Shown here piece after piece: positions 1-8,177 of a DNA stretch of 33,205 bases. The notes under the pieces were generated by a model, which was not told the DNA's origin, did no database searches, and saw only the letters and a list, made by a program, of their open reading frames with translations. Position 1 is the stretch's first letter. Each line of letters starts with the position of its first letter. Source of the stretch: Planctomycetota bacterium (GTDB lineage: Bacteria > Planctomycetota > SZUA-567 > JAFGGJ01); assembly GCA_016930595.1 (NCBI GenBank), contig JAFGGJ010000004.1, forward strand, positions 1-33,205, in the 5' to 3' direction. The position numbers and the translations under genes are program-made.

Positions 1-123
1 CGCGCCAAACCCGCGCCGAATTGCGATCCTGTAGACGTTTTCGGGCCGTTTTCACGCGTGTGTCGTATACTCTTATAGTAGATTCGGGCATCTGGCACGG
101 AATTTGCTATGCGGATCACGCGA
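1..123. other. Left-edge noncoding stretch
   Basis: This stretch lies downstream of the minus-strand HEAT lipoprotein. I see no convincing gene. On the minus strand there is an AT-rich patch (around 65-85) with TATAAG- and TATACG-like hexamers that could be a -10 region for a gene beyond the left edge, but no good -35 is visible. Confidence 0.3.
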
Positions 124-2022
124 TCAGAACGAATACATCAGCGAAAACCCGGCGGCCCCCGATGCCGCCGCCTGCGCCCCGTCCCCGTCGAACCCGATGT
201 ACCCGTACGCGTCCGCGAACATTTCGAGAGCGATGTTATGCCACAGCAGGAACCCCGCCCCTACTCTGATTCCGGGCCCTAAAGCCACCATGTCCCTGAC
301 TCCCCCCGCCATGTCGATCACCGCCAGGCGCCCCGAAAGAGACGCCGACCAGCAGAAGCCGCGCTTCCTGCGCGCGTCGGCGCGGCGCATCACTTCCACC
401 TGGTCCGACACGTCGACCCCGATCGTGTAACTCCTTCCCGACGCAGACGTTGTGGATTCGCTGAAAGACGTGTATCCGAAACGCAAGTCCGCATAGACGT
501 CTTCCATGCGGCTGGTGATCGTGAGTTCCCAGGCGCCGGGGTCGTCGACTTCCAGGTCCGAATCGATGCCCGAACGCGCCAGGAACGCCGCCGGGGCGAC
601 GGAAAATCCCAGGTAAGGGTTGTCCGGGTAGGCGTAACCGTCGTGGTAACGCTCCCAGCGTTCGCTGGAAGCGATGCGCCGCAGGCCGTAAGGCTCGACG
701 CCTTCAATGGCGGCAAGAGCGTGGCCGGCTTCAGCGCGCTTCCCAAACGGGCTGGATTTGTCGGCGTAAATGTCTTTGAGGAATGGGATAACGGCGGGCG
801 ACTTCGTGTTCCTGAGCGCCCAGAGCATCGAGCGGGCGGCGGAATCGTCGGACGATTCCATGGCGGCGAACATGAGCGGGGCGGCCGGATCCCAGTCCAT
901 GCCGCACAGCGCCGAAACGGCGGCAATGCGAACATCCCGGTTGGAATCGCCAAGGAGGGCCTGGAGGGCGACGGCGGCACGGGACATGTCGCCCTGTACG
1001 GGCGAGCGGCCGCGGGCCGGACGCCTGGCCCAGATACGGCCGAGAGCAGTTGCGGCGGCGGAGCGTATCAGTGGAGAAGGATCGGAAAGGGATTCGATGA
1101 GGAGCGGTTCGGCCTGGGGCAGCATCTGCGCCCCCAGAGCCAGGAGCGCCAGCCTGCGGACGGCGGGTTCGGCGGGTTCGGATGCCGCGCGGATAAGCGC
1201 CGGGGCAACGGCGGGATCAGCAACGGCCCGGCTGGAAAGGACTTCCAGAGCGGCGAGGCGTATTTTCGGGTCGGGGTCGTCGAGAGGGGGAGAGAGCTGG
1301 AGGGGGAGGACGTCGATGCGGGTATTGCCCAGGGAGCGGACGGCCGCCATGCGGATATCGGGATCGGGGTCGTGGAGGAGCCGCCGGACGACGGGGAGCT
1401 GGGCGCCGGTGGGGCGCCAGGCGAGGGAGGCGGCGACGTGGCGCCGCACCATGGGATCGGGGTCGGAGGCGAAGCGTTCGAACCCCGGGACGGGGCCCGT
1501 GTTACGGATGCGGTAGGCGAGCCACGAGGCGGCTTCGGCACGGTCGGGGAAGTCCGGATCATCAAGCTTGGCCAGCAGGAGGTCGCGTGCAGACGTGCCG
1601 GGCGCGCCCCCTGCGGAGAAGTTGAGTGCTTTAAATGCCTGCAAACGGAGGGAGGGATCGGGATGGCGAAGGAGTGCGTCGGCCGTCCGGAGTGCGGCTT
1701 CGTCGTCAATGTCGATGAGCATGCGGAGGCAGTACGTATCCGGGGGGACGCGGACAATGAAACGCCTGAGAGCGGCGGCGGCGGCGGGCGAGCGGAGGTC
1801 TTCGACGATCCCGCGTGCCCTGAGCCTGACTTCGTCCCGGCGGTTCACAGGGCCGTACGCGTCGTTCAAGGCTTCCTGCCAAAGGCGATAAAGAGCTCTG
1901 GAAGCGGAGGAGACGTCGGCCGAAGGGGGCGAGGATCCGAGCGAGGCCATGTAAGCGAGGTGCGAAGGCGTACAGCCGGCGAGTACGGCAACGGCAAGAA
2001 GCAGCGGCAGCGGCGTGCGCAC
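124..2022 (-). CDS. HEAT-repeat lipoprotein with C-terminal barrel-like domain
   Basis: This is a 632-residue envelope protein of unknown function. Residues 1-17 are a lipoprotein signal with lipobox LAGC (Cys17). Residues about 60-440 are tandem HEAT/PBS-lyase-type helical repeats, seen as recurring units such as DPDPxIRxAAVxxLG. From about 455 the character changes to alternating polar and hydrophobic beta strands, ending in Tyr-Ser-Phe, as outer-membrane barrels often do. HEAT repeats usually bind protein, so an outer-membrane scaffold is plausible (inference). The start is GTG at 2022, because GGGGGAG lies 7 bases upstream; a nearby ATG at 2038 is in another frame. A terminator separates it from the upstream barrel lipoprotein, and it seems to have its own promoter. 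The membership of the HEAT part is well supported; the barrel is inferred from sequence pattern only. Confidence 0.8.
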   Translation of the reverse strand: MRTPLPLLLAVAVLAGCTPSHLAYMASLGSSPPSADVSSASRALYRLWQEALNDAYGPVNRRDEVRLRARGIVEDLRSPAAAAALRRFIVRVPPDTYCLRMLIDIDDEAALRTADALLRHPDPSLRLQAFKALNFSAGGAPGTSARDLLLAKLDDPDFPDRAEAASWLAYRIRNTGPVPGFERFASDPDPMVRRHVAASLAWRPTGAQLPVVRRLLHDPDPDIRMAAVRSLGNTRIDVLPLQLSPPLDDPDPKIRLAALEVLSSRAVADPAVAPALIRAASEPAEPAVRRLALLALGAQMLPQAEPLLIESLSDPSPLIRSAAATALGRIWARRPARGRSPVQGDMSRAAVALQALLGDSNRDVRIAAVSALCGMDWDPAAPLMFAAMESSDDSAARSMLWALRNTKSPAVIPFLKDIYADKSSPFGKRAEAGHALAAIEGVEPYGLRRIASSERWERYHDGYAYPDNPYLGFSVAPAAFLARSGIDSDLEVDDPGAWELTITSRMEDVYADLRFGYTSFSESTTSASGRSYTIGVDVSDQVEVMRRADARRKRGFCWSASLSGRLAVIDMAGGVRDMVALGPGIRVGAGFLLWHNIALEMFADAYGYIGFDGDGAQAAASGAAGFSLMYSF

Positions 2023-2051
2023 GAGCGTTCTCCCCCATACGGCCCGGGATT

Positions 2052-2079
2052 ACTGTACCGGCTCCCGGACAGCCGTAAA
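2052..2079 (-). promoter_or_regulatory. Possible promoter of the HEAT lipoprotein
   Basis: On the minus strand TTTACG (2079-2074) is followed after 16 bases by TACAGT (2057-2052), about 30 bases upstream of the GTG start. Both hexamers are imperfect, so this is a moderate call. It lies downstream of the hairpin terminator, which fits independent transcription. Confidence 0.4.
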
Positions 2080-2110
2080 GGCCGCGAAGACGGCCGGCGC
2101 GAAAGAGAAG

Positions 2111-2135
2111 CGCCCGGCGGGAGAGCCGCCGGGCG
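2111..2135 (-). terminator. Rho-independent terminator after the barrel lipoprotein
   Basis: A perfect 10-bp GC stem (CGCCCGGCGG with CCGCCGGGCG) has a 5-base loop and is followed on the minus strand by a T-rich CTTCTCTTT. It sits about 20 bases after the stop of the gene ending at 2157. Confidence 0.8.
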
Positions 2136-2156
2136 CCGTGGATTCGGACGATGCGG

Positions 2157-3119
2157 CTAGAAGCGCTGGGAATAAGTGAGGCCGTAGGCGCCGTAGCTGT
2201 CGGCGCCGCTGAAGGAATAACTGCGGAGGAAGTAATTGAGGCCGAGGGAGATGGAATCGCCGATGCGGAAAGCGACGCTGATGTCGAGGTTCTGTATCCA
2301 GGAACCCCAGTTATTTTCGTTGATATTGCGGCAGGCGGAGAGACCGACGAGGAAATCGCCGTTGACGACCCAGTCGGCGGAAACGACGACCTGTCGGACC
2401 ATGCTGTCGCTGTTGTTGATTTCGACCTGGCCGTAACCGACCTTGAGCAAGAGGGGATTGGCCACGTCGAAGAGACAGCCGAAGTTTACGGAAAAGGTGC
2501 TGTCACTGTAGGAATCATCGAGTTCGTCGAGGATATGCTCATATTTCCATGCGCCGCCGACGGTGAAGTTGTCAAGGACGTAGTAGTCGTAGGCAACGAT
2601 GGTATCGAGGAGGTCGGCATGGAAGCCGAAGTCGTCGAGCCCGCCGAAGCCGGTCTCAATCCTGACGGAGGACTTTTCCATGCCGCCGAGGTAACCTAAA
2701 CCGACGGTGTACATGGTGGTTTCGCCGCCCGGTCCTGGGGCGTTGGAATAATAGATATCGGCGGTATAGGCGGTGGGTATTTCGGAGAACTCATCGATTT
2801 CCTGCCAGCCGGTGCCGGAGAGTTCCCGGGCATAGTAGGTAAAGCCGGTATTGACGGCGATATTGGATTCATCGGGGTTGATAAGAGCGCCGTAAACGAA
2901 GTAGGTCATTTCGACAGGGAGGACGTCGCCCAGAAGGACGGAGACGTCGAGTTCGCTGGCGCGGGAAGAATCGCCGGCGGCCGGAAGAGCGGACGCCTGC
3001 GACGGGACGGCGGAGAGGGCGGCGGAAGGGGTGGCAAGGGAAGAGGCGGCGGGGCCGCCCGAACCGCAACCGAGGGCGGCGGCGAGAGCGATGATTCCGA
3101 GCACTCTGAAACATTTCAT
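2157..3119 (-). CDS. Outer-membrane barrel-like protein with lipoprotein-type signal
   Basis: A 320-residue protein of no recognised family. The N-terminus MKCFRVLGIIALAAALGC looks like a lipoprotein signal with Cys18, followed by a Ser/Ala/Pro-rich linker to about residue 55. The rest is repeated amphipathic beta strands with many Tyr, Phe, Gly and Asp residues, ending in SQRF with a terminal Phe, the usual mark of outer-membrane barrels. A porin-like or surface role is inference. The frame is open back to 3155, but ATG at 3119 is chosen because GGAGG lies 7 bases upstream and the signal begins there. It lies 110 bases downstream of frr on the same strand and ends at a strong terminator, so some read-through from the rpsB operon is possible. 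A lipobox on a barrel protein is unusual. Confidence 0.75.
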   Translation of the reverse strand: MKCFRVLGIIALAAALGCGSGGPAASSLATPSAALSAVPSQASALPAAGDSSRASELDVSVLLGDVLPVEMTYFVYGALINPDESNIAVNTGFTYYARELSGTGWQEIDEFSEIPTAYTADIYYSNAPGPGGETTMYTVGLGYLGGMEKSSVRIETGFGGLDDFGFHADLLDTIVAYDYYVLDNFTVGGAWKYEHILDELDDSYSDSTFSVNFGCLFDVANPLLLKVGYGQVEINNSDSMVRQVVVSADWVVNGDFLVGLSACRNINENNWGSWIQNLDISVAFRIGDSISLGLNYFLRSYSFSGADSYGAYGLTYSQRF

Positions 3120-3229
3120 GACGGTTCCTCCTTCAGCAAAGGCAAAAGGCGACACACGAGGTACGTTATCGACATATAAAGAAGGAGGCGTGAAAAAAAC
3201 GGCCGGTGAAGCGAAGGGTGCGCCGGGGA

Positions 3230-3796
3230 TTATTCCATGATTTCAGCGGTCTTGGTTTTTTCGAGGGCGTCGATTTCGTCTTCGGAAGACTTGACGATAT
3301 CCTGAACGGAATCCTTGGCGCGTTTGCAGTTGTCTTCGGGCGCCTTGCCATCCTTCTTGAGGGAATCGATATCCTTGATGGCGGACCTGCGGACGTTGCG
3401 GATGGAAACCTTGGCCTGCTCGGCCTTTTCTCGAAGGAGCTTGACCATTTTCCTGCGGAGCTCTTCGGAGAGCGGAGGGATGGGGACGCGAACGATCTTG
3501 CCGTCGGACTGGGGGTTGACGCCGAGGTCGGAGAGTTCGACAGCGCGCACGACGGCATCGGTGATGGAAGGATCGTAGGGACGGAGAAGGAGCATGCGCG
3601 GTTCCGGTGCGGCGACGCCTGCGACCTGCTTCATGGGGGAAACGCCGCCGTAGCATTCGACGGGGAGGTTTTCGACGAGGCCGGTGGAAGCGCGGCCGGT
3701 GCGGATGGCGGCGAGACCTTCCTTGAAAACGTCGACGGACTGCATCATCCTGAGTTCTGCATCTTCGAGGACTTCATCGATGGAAAGAAAAGCCAT
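3230..3796 (-). CDS. frr: Ribosome recycling factor
   Basis: RRF works with EF-G to split post-termination ribosomes in the cytoplasm. The 188-residue length is close to the usual 185. Family signatures are visible: IRTGRAST near residue 30, the central VRVPIPPLSEELRRKMVKLL segment, VSIRNVRR near 130 and the acidic Lys-rich helical C-terminus. The start at 3796 has GGGAGG upstream. It is the last gene of rpsB-tsf-pyrH-frr, with only 11 bases after pyrH. The order matches that of many bacteria. A run of seven T on the minus strand at 3199-3193 after a weak CGGC/GCCG stem may give partial termination. Confidence 0.97.
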   Translation of the reverse strand: MAFLSIDEVLEDAELRMMQSVDVFKEGLAAIRTGRASTGLVENLPVECYGGVSPMKQVAGVAAPEPRMLLLRPYDPSITDAVVRAVELSDLGVNPQSDGKIVRVPIPPLSEELRRKMVKLLREKAEQAKVSIRNVRRSAIKDIDSLKKDGKAPEDNCKRAKDSVQDIVKSSEDEIDALEKTKTAEIME

Positions 3797-3807
3797 GGCG
3801 AGCCTCC

Positions 3808-4527
3808 CTAATGTACGATGGTACCGATTTTTTCGCCGGAGACGACGCGTGCGATTTCGCCGGGGCTGAGGAGGTTGAAGACGATGATGGGAAGGCGGTT
3901 ATCGCTGCAGAGAGCGATAGCGGCGGAATCCATGACCCTGAGGCCCCGGTCGAGGACTTCGATATAAGAGATATCTTCAAAGCGGACGGCGTCGCCGTTG
4001 GAAACGGGATCCTTGTCATAAACGCCGTCAACCTTGGTAGCCTTGAGGAGGACTTCGCAGCCGAGTTCCATGGCGCGAAGAGCGGCGGTGGTATCGGTGG
4101 TGAAGAAGGGATTGCCGGTGCCGCCGGCGAGGATGATGATGCGGTTTTTTTCCATGTGGCGCAGTGCGCGGCGGCGGATATAGGGCTCGGCGACTTCCGG
4201 TGTGCTGAGTGCGGAGAGGACGCGTGTTTCGAGGCCCATGCGTTCGAAGGTATCCTGGAGTGCAAGTGCGTTGATCATGGTGGCGAGCATGCCCATGTAG
4301 TCGGCGGTGGAGCGGTCGATACCCTGTTCGGCGGCTTCATGCCCGCGAATGTAGTTGCCGCCGCCGATGACGAGTGCGACCTGGACGCCGAGCGAGCGGA
4401 GGTGTGCGATTTCGCTGCAGATGCGGCCGGTTTCAGCGGGGTCCACGCCGAAGTCCCTGGGACCCTTGAGGGCGTCGCCGGAGAGCTTGAGAAGGATGCG
4501 GCGGTAGACCGGGGAGGCCACGGTCAT
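3808..4527 (-). CDS. pyrH: UMP kinase
   Basis: Phosphorylates UMP to UDP with ATP, the step that feeds all pyrimidine nucleotides. This is the bacterial amino-acid-kinase-fold enzyme (239 residues, normal length). Visible motifs are KLSGDAL near residue 14 (usually KLSGEAL), IGGGNYIRG near 55, [18 protein letters not shown] around 75-92 and [18 protein letters not shown] around 134. The ATG overlaps the tsf stop codon by four bases (ATGA), which implies translational coupling. It is flanked by tsf and frr in the standard order. Hexameric enzymes of this family are usually activated by GTP and inhibited by UTP; that is family knowledge, not visible here. Confidence 0.97.
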   Translation of the reverse strand: MTVASPVYRRILLKLSGDALKGPRDFGVDPAETGRICSEIAHLRSLGVQVALVIGGGNYIRGHEAAEQGIDRSTADYMGMLATMINALALQDTFERMGLETRVLSALSTPEVAEPYIRRRALRHMEKNRIIILAGGTGNPFFTTDTTAALRAMELGCEVLLKATKVDGVYDKDPVSNGDAVRFEDISYIEVLDRGLRVMDSAAIALCSDNRLPIIVFNLLSPGEIARVVSGEKIGTIVH

Positions 4528-5114
4528 TCCCCGAGCTTCCAGCGGACGAAACGCCTGACCTGGATATTTTCGCCGGTCTGAGCAACGGCCTGTGAGACGA
4601 GGTCGGAGATCTTGAGCTTGGTGTCCCTGACGTAAGGCTGGTCGAGAAGGACCTTGTCGCCGTAGAAGCCCTTGGCGAGCTTACCGACGAGAGCTTTCTC
4701 ACGGGCGTTTTCGGGGATGTTCTGGAGCTGTTCGGAGACGATTTCCTTTTCCTTTTCGAGGACTTCCGGAGGGACGTCGTCCCTGGAGACGTAGGCGGGT
4801 TCGGCCATGGCGATATGCATGCAGATTTCCTTGAGGAGTTCCTGAAAGGCATCGCCCTTGGCGACAAAGTCGGTTTCGCAGGCGAGTTCGAGCATGACGC
4901 CGACCTTGCCGTTGAAATGGATATAGGAGCCGATCCATCCCTGTGCGGTAGTGCGCGTGGAGCGCTTGAGTGCGAGGTCCATGCCGCGTTTTCTGAGGAC
5001 GTCCTTGGCCTTTTCCTTGTCGCCGCCGGCTTCGGCAAGAGCGTTCTTGCATTCCATCATAGGGAGGCCGGTTTCTTCCCTGAGTTCCTTGACCATGGCG
5101 GCGGTAATCTGCAT
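4524..5114 (-). CDS. tsf: Elongation factor Ts, short form
   Basis: EF-Ts is the nucleotide exchange factor that regenerates EF-Tu-GTP. The 196-residue product starts [18 protein letters not shown], the UBA-like N-domain with the TG-x-x-MMECK signature, and has the [10 protein letters not shown] exchange motif near residue 80. It is much shorter than the 283-residue E. coli protein and resembles the compact forms of Thermus and some other phyla that lack one core subdomain. The frame is open for another 118 codons upstream, but that stretch is Ser/Pro/Thr-rich out-of-frame rpsB sequence; ATG at 5114 has AAGGAG nine bases upstream and is the family start. It lies 31 bases downstream of rpsB and overlaps pyrH. 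Confidence 0.96.
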   Translation of the reverse strand: MQITAAMVKELREETGLPMMECKNALAEAGGDKEKAKDVLRKRGMDLALKRSTRTTAQGWIGSYIHFNGKVGVMLELACETDFVAKGDAFQELLKEICMHIAMAEPAYVSRDDVPPEVLEKEKEIVSEQLQNIPENAREKALVGKLAKGFYGDKVLLDQPYVRDTKLKISDLVSQAVAQTGENIQVRRFVRWKLGE

Positions 5115-5145
5115 AGAGAAAGACTCCTTCCAGGCAAACGAAAGA

Positions 5146-5970
5146 CTAGGCGTCGGAGGCGTCGGCGGAGGAAGCTGCGGGGGCGTTTTCGGCCGGGGCG
5201 TCGGCGTGAGGAGATGAAATGCCTTCGGCCGCGACGCGTGCGATCTGGTCGGAAGAGAAGCCCGCGGCCACCTGGACGCCGCCCTTGTAATGCTCCCTGC
5301 CCTGGATAACGGCGTCGGCGAGGCGGCTGAGGACGAGGTCGATGGAGCGCATGGCGTCGTCGTTGGCGGGGATGGGGACGTTGACGGGGGCGGGATCGCA
5401 GTCGGTATCGAGCATGGCGACGACGGGGATGCGGAGTGTTGCGGCTTCCTTGACGGCGATATCTTCAACGCCCGGGTCGACGATGAGGAGGACGGCGGGG
5501 AGAGCGGTCATGTTGCGGATGCCTTCGAGGTTGCGCACGACCTTGCGTTTTTCGCGGCGGAAGGAGGAGAGCATCTTCTTGGAGAAGCGCTCGATCTCGC
5601 CGGAGCTTTCGATGCGCTCGAGTTCTTCAAGGCGCTTGATCTGCTGGCGGATGGTCTCAAGATTGGTGAGCGTGCCGCCGAGCCAGCGTTCGGCGACGAA
5701 AGGACAGCCGCAGCGGTCGGCTTCACGGCGGATGGCGTCCTTGGCCTGGCGCTTGGTGCCGACGATGAGTATGGTGCCGCCCTGCGAAGCGACCTTGCGG
5801 AGGAAATAGAAGGCTTCGACCATGGCGGCGGCGGTTTTGCGGACGTCGATGATGTGGACGCCGTTGCGCTTGCCGAAGATATAGGGCGCCATCCTGGGAT
5901 GCCAGCGGCTGGCCGGATGACCGAAATGGACACCGGCTTCGAGAAGTTCCCTGACGGTGACAACAGGCAT
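5146..5970 (-). CDS. rpsB: 30S ribosomal protein S2
   Basis: S2 joins the 30S subunit late in assembly and helps bind S1. The 274-residue product shows the family pattern: LLEAGVHFGHPASRWHPRM at residue 8, FGKRNGVHIIDVRKT near 31, GTKRQAKDAI near 75, ERWLGGTLTN near 93 and a PVVAMLDTDCDP segment near 175. After residue 240 it has an Ala/Ser/acidic tail of variable type. The start at 5970 has a strong AAGGAG. It is the first gene of the rpsB-tsf-pyrH-frr operon. A near-consensus promoter lies about 130 bases upstream, and the leader has an 8-bp perfect stem just before the ribosome binding site, a likely place for S2 autoregulation. Confidence 0.98.
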   Translation of the reverse strand: MPVVTVRELLEAGVHFGHPASRWHPRMAPYIFGKRNGVHIIDVRKTAAAMVEAFYFLRKVASQGGTILIVGTKRQAKDAIRREADRCGCPFVAERWLGGTLTNLETIRQQIKRLEELERIESSGEIERFSKKMLSSFRREKRKVVRNLEGIRNMTALPAVLLIVDPGVEDIAVKEAATLRIPVVAMLDTDCDPAPVNVPIPANDDAMRSIDLVLSRLADAVIQGREHYKGGVQVAAGFSSDQIARVAAEGISSPHADAPAENAPAASSADASDA

Positions 5971-5998
5971 TACAACTCCTTTCCTGGCGGCCCATGGG

Positions 5999-6030
5999 GG
6001 CGGAATTTCCCGCGATCGCTCGATTCCGCC
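5999..6030 (-). promoter_or_regulatory. rpsB leader stem-loop, possible S2 autoregulatory site
   Basis: On the minus strand GGCGGAAT (6030-6023) pairs perfectly with ATTCCGCC (6006-5999) around a 16-base loop. The element ends about 15 bases before the ribosome binding site of rpsB. Many bacteria repress rpsB-tsf through S2 binding to such a leader (established knowledge). Applying that here is inference, since the known leader structures vary among phyla. Confidence 0.45.
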
Positions 6031-6102
6031 GGGCGGCCGAAAGGCAAAAGGGCCGAAAGCCCCCGGCCATCCACCGTGGACGGGCTGCGGGGGCGGGGAG
6101 CG

Positions 6103-6130
6103 ATTATAGCAGGCGGCGCCGCGCTGTCAA
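6103..6130 (-). promoter_or_regulatory. Promoter of the rpsB-tsf-pyrH-frr operon
   Basis: On the minus strand a perfect TTGACA (6130-6125) and a perfect TATAAT (6108-6103) are separated by 16 bases. Transcription should begin near 6096, giving a leader of about 126 bases. This is the best sigma-70-type promoter in the window, as expected for a ribosomal protein operon. Confidence 0.85.
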
Positions 6131-6167
6131 ATCACTTGGAAGCGAAGGGGCCGGGACGAGGGGGGAA

Positions 6168-6959
6168 TCAGCGGCGGCGGCGGATCTTGGAGAGGAGCCT
6201 GAGGATTTCGATGTAGAGCCAGACAAGCGTGACGATGAGGCCGAAAGCGGCGTACCATTCCATGTATTTAGGGGCGCCCATTTCGGAACCGCGCTGGATG
6301 AAATCGAAGTCAAGGACGAGGTTGAGCGACGCGATGACGACAACGACAACGCTGAAGCCGATGCCGATCGCGCCGCCGCCGTGGATGTAGGGGACGGAAA
6401 CGCCGAAGAAGCCCATAAGGAAAGACACAAGATACACGAGAGCAACGGCCCCCGTAGCGGCGAGAACGCCGAGACGGAACTTGTCCGTAACCTTGATAAT
6501 GCCGGTCCTGTAAATGAAAAGGAGCGCCAGGAAGACGCCGAAAGTGAGGCCGACGGCCTGAAGTACAATGCCGGGGTAGCGGGTTTCGAGGAAGGCGGAA
6601 AGGCCGCCGATGAGGAAGCCTTCGCAGACGGCGTAAAGCGGGGCGGTGAAAGCGGCGATCTTTCTGCCGAATATCGTGACGAGAGCAAGGACGAGGCCGC
6701 CGATGAGGCCGCCGATCATCCAAGGCATGACGGCCTGTGCAGCAAGCGGGAGGAGTTCGAGGTCGCCGCTCATGCCGCCGGCGTCGGCAAAGAGTTTCCA
6801 GACCCAGAATGCGGCGGCGACAAGGACCAGCAGCAACAGGGCGGCGCGGTTCATGGTTCCGGCGACAGTCATGAGGGTTTCGGCGCCGGCGGCTTCCGCC
6901 CGGGTCCTGGGATCGGCGAACGTGCGCTCGCTCAGCGCGGGATTGGCAGTCCTGAACAT
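6168..6959 (-). CDS. Bax inhibitor-1/YccA family membrane protein
   Basis: A 263-residue inner-membrane protein with an amphipathic N-terminus (RTANPALSERTF) and about seven hydrophobic segments, the pattern of the BI-1/YccA group in which bacterial members include YccA (an FtsH modulator) and pH-sensitive calcium leak proteins such as BsYetJ. Which role applies here cannot be told. An acidic pair near the end of the last segments (LDFDFIQRG) fits the family's Asp motif. The start is ATG at 6959, since GGAGAGG lies 8 bases upstream; an in-frame TTG at 6977 has no such site. The upstream region has a perfect TATAAT. Its stop lies just upstream of the rpsB promoter, so it is transcribed separately from rpsB. 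Confidence 0.85.
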   Translation of the reverse strand: MFRTANPALSERTFADPRTRAEAAGAETLMTVAGTMNRAALLLLVLVAAAFWVWKLFADAGGMSGDLELLPLAAQAVMPWMIGGLIGGLVLALVTIFGRKIAAFTAPLYAVCEGFLIGGLSAFLETRYPGIVLQAVGLTFGVFLALLFIYRTGIIKVTDKFRLGVLAATGAVALVYLVSFLMGFFGVSVPYIHGGGAIGIGFSVVVVVIASLNLVLDFDFIQRGSEMGAPKYMEWYAAFGLIVTLVWLYIEILRLLSKIRRRR

Positions 6960-7002
6960 ATCGGCATCCTCTCCCAAAAGCGGCTTCGTACAGGCAAAAG
7001 CA

Positions 7003-7030
7003 ATTATATCAGGCAGGAAGCCCGAATGAA
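7003..7030 (-). promoter_or_regulatory. Promoter of the BI-1 family gene
   Basis: On the minus strand a perfect -10 TATAAT (7008-7003) is preceded after 16 bases by TTCATT (7030-7025), a poor -35. It lies about 45 bases upstream of the start codon. Confidence 0.5.
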
Positions 7031-7042
7031 AGGGCGCCGGGA

Positions 7043-7761
7043 CTATTCCGGAACGACTGCCCCGTGACGACGAAGGACGGAGCGGATGTCTGAGAGGGGG
7101 ACATCGGAGGGCGGCACTGCGGATCTTACGGCAGCGGCGGCGGCGGCTCCGGCCGCCTGACCGACAGCCATGCAGGTCGCTTGAACCCGCAGAGCGGAAT
7201 TCGCCAGGCGGTCACTGGAAATGCAGCGGCCCGCGACGATCAAGCCGTCAATGGATCGGGGCAGCATGGCCGAAAACGGGACGGTCGGAAGCGTACCCGG
7301 GGAGAGGGATTCGCCCCGGATGCCCGTGCCGGAAGCGACGTGGAGGTCGATCGGGTAGAAAGCATAGCAGACGGCGTCGTCAAAAAGACGGCCGGACGTG
7401 TAGTCATCCACGGAGACGGAGGAGCGGCCCTTGATGACCGCGGTCTCACGTATGCCGGTTTCGGCGGCGGCCCACTGTATGCGCAGGTCCCGGAGGCCCG
7501 GTTGCCGACGGAGGAAACGGACTAGCCGGTCTCGCGAACGCAGCGTTCGACAAGTCCCCAGCCGATGCCCGCTATTATGTGCCTGCCCCATGCGTGGAAA
7601 ACGCCTGGGGCGGAAACGGCTGCGGCGGTGAGGGTTCCGCCGAGACTGGAGGAACGTTCGACAAGCAGAGTGCGTGCGCCTTCGCGTGCGGCCTGTAGGG
7701 CGGCAACGGATCCGGCAGTTCCACCGCCGACAACGGCCACATCGTAATGTCGTTCGGGCAT
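7043..7761 (-). pseudogene. Broken FAD-dependent oxidoreductase (frameshift and internal deletion)
   Basis: Two pieces of one flavoprotein of the FAD_oxidored type (Pfam PF12831-like) lie in different frames. The N-terminal 79 codons (7761-7522, ATG with AAGGAA upstream) carry the dinucleotide-binding motif [20 protein letters not shown], the acidic end of strand 2 (LVER) and [14 protein letters not shown], then meet a TAG at 7524-7522. The C-terminal part (about 7530-7043, another frame) has GIRETAVIKG, FDDAVCYAFYPIDLH, IVAGRCISSDRLANSALRVQ and a final AVGQAAGAAA, all typical of the family's C-terminus. The usual middle part of roughly 150 or more residues is absent, so this is more than a sequencing slip. 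A functional split protein is unlikely, as no ribosome site starts the second piece. Confidence 0.75.
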
Positions 7762-7856
7762 AAGCAGTTCCTTTCGACGAGGCGGGAGAGAGCGGTGAGG
7801 GGCACAGGCGAGTATAGGCGTGCGAGAAAAAAAGCAAGGGCCGGAGGAGAAGGTAT

Positions 7857-8162
7857 CTATGCCTTGATGTCGATGATGTGGTCTCCGGGAGGCGGGGGCG
7901 CTTTGCCGGGATCATCGGGGCGGTCACCGGGGCGCCTGCGGCGTGCGAGGAAGGCCTGCCTGCGGCGTTTTTCTTCTTCGCGGATATTGGACTCACGGGT
8001 GTCAGCGGACTGCTCGAGGGTTTCCTGGCGGATGCGGGTATGTTCGAAGGAATCAGGTTCGGCTTCGGCCTGGGTGTTGCGCGCCTGCGAGAGCATGGAT
8101 TCCTGGAGCCGCTGGACAAGGTCTATCTTCAGCAGGGTATCCTGGATATTGGCTATGCGCAC
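7857..8162 (-). CDS. Small charged protein of unknown function
   Basis: A 101-residue protein with a helical N-half ([20 protein letters not shown]), a highly charged middle ([17 protein letters not shown]) likely to form a long helix, a Pro-rich linker and the ending [10 protein letters not shown] have a general recollection of short helical proteins of unknown role that end in a similar His-Ile-(I/V)-Asp-Ile motif, but I cannot name a family. Two starts are possible: TTG at 8189, with no ribosome site, and GTG at 8162, with GGGGGA a few bases upstream; I prefer GTG. It directly follows the glycosyltransferase gene, whose stop codon lies inside a possible promoter for it. No membrane segment or signal peptide is seen. 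Confidence 0.6.
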   Translation of the reverse strand: MRIANIQDTLLKIDLVQRLQESMLSQARNTQAEAEPDSFEHTRIRQETLEQSADTRESNIREEEKRRRQAFLARRRRPGDRPDDPGKAPPPPGDHIIDIKA

Positions 8163-8177
8163 GGCATCCCCCGAATC

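Noticed and set aside
1478-1500. GTTCGAACCCC resembling a tRNA T-arm
   Set aside because: No acceptor or anticodon arms surround it and it lies within the HEAT-repeat coding region.
643-2160. Long plus-strand open frame opposite the HEAT lipoprotein (505 codons)
   Set aside because: Gly/Arg-rich composition, no domain, and the minus-strand frame has a lipoprotein signal and HEAT repeats. It is a shadow frame of GC-rich DNA.
5115-5468. An N-terminal extension of tsf by 118 codons
   Set aside because: The added part is Ser/Pro/Thr-rich, lies over rpsB in another frame and lacks homology, while ATG 5114 has a good ribosome site.
7522-7761. The 79-residue N-terminal flavoprotein piece as a genuine small protein
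   Set aside because: A lone FAD-binding beta-alpha-beta unit cannot fold as the full domain, and the matching C-terminal piece follows directly in another frame, so it is better explained as a pseudogene.
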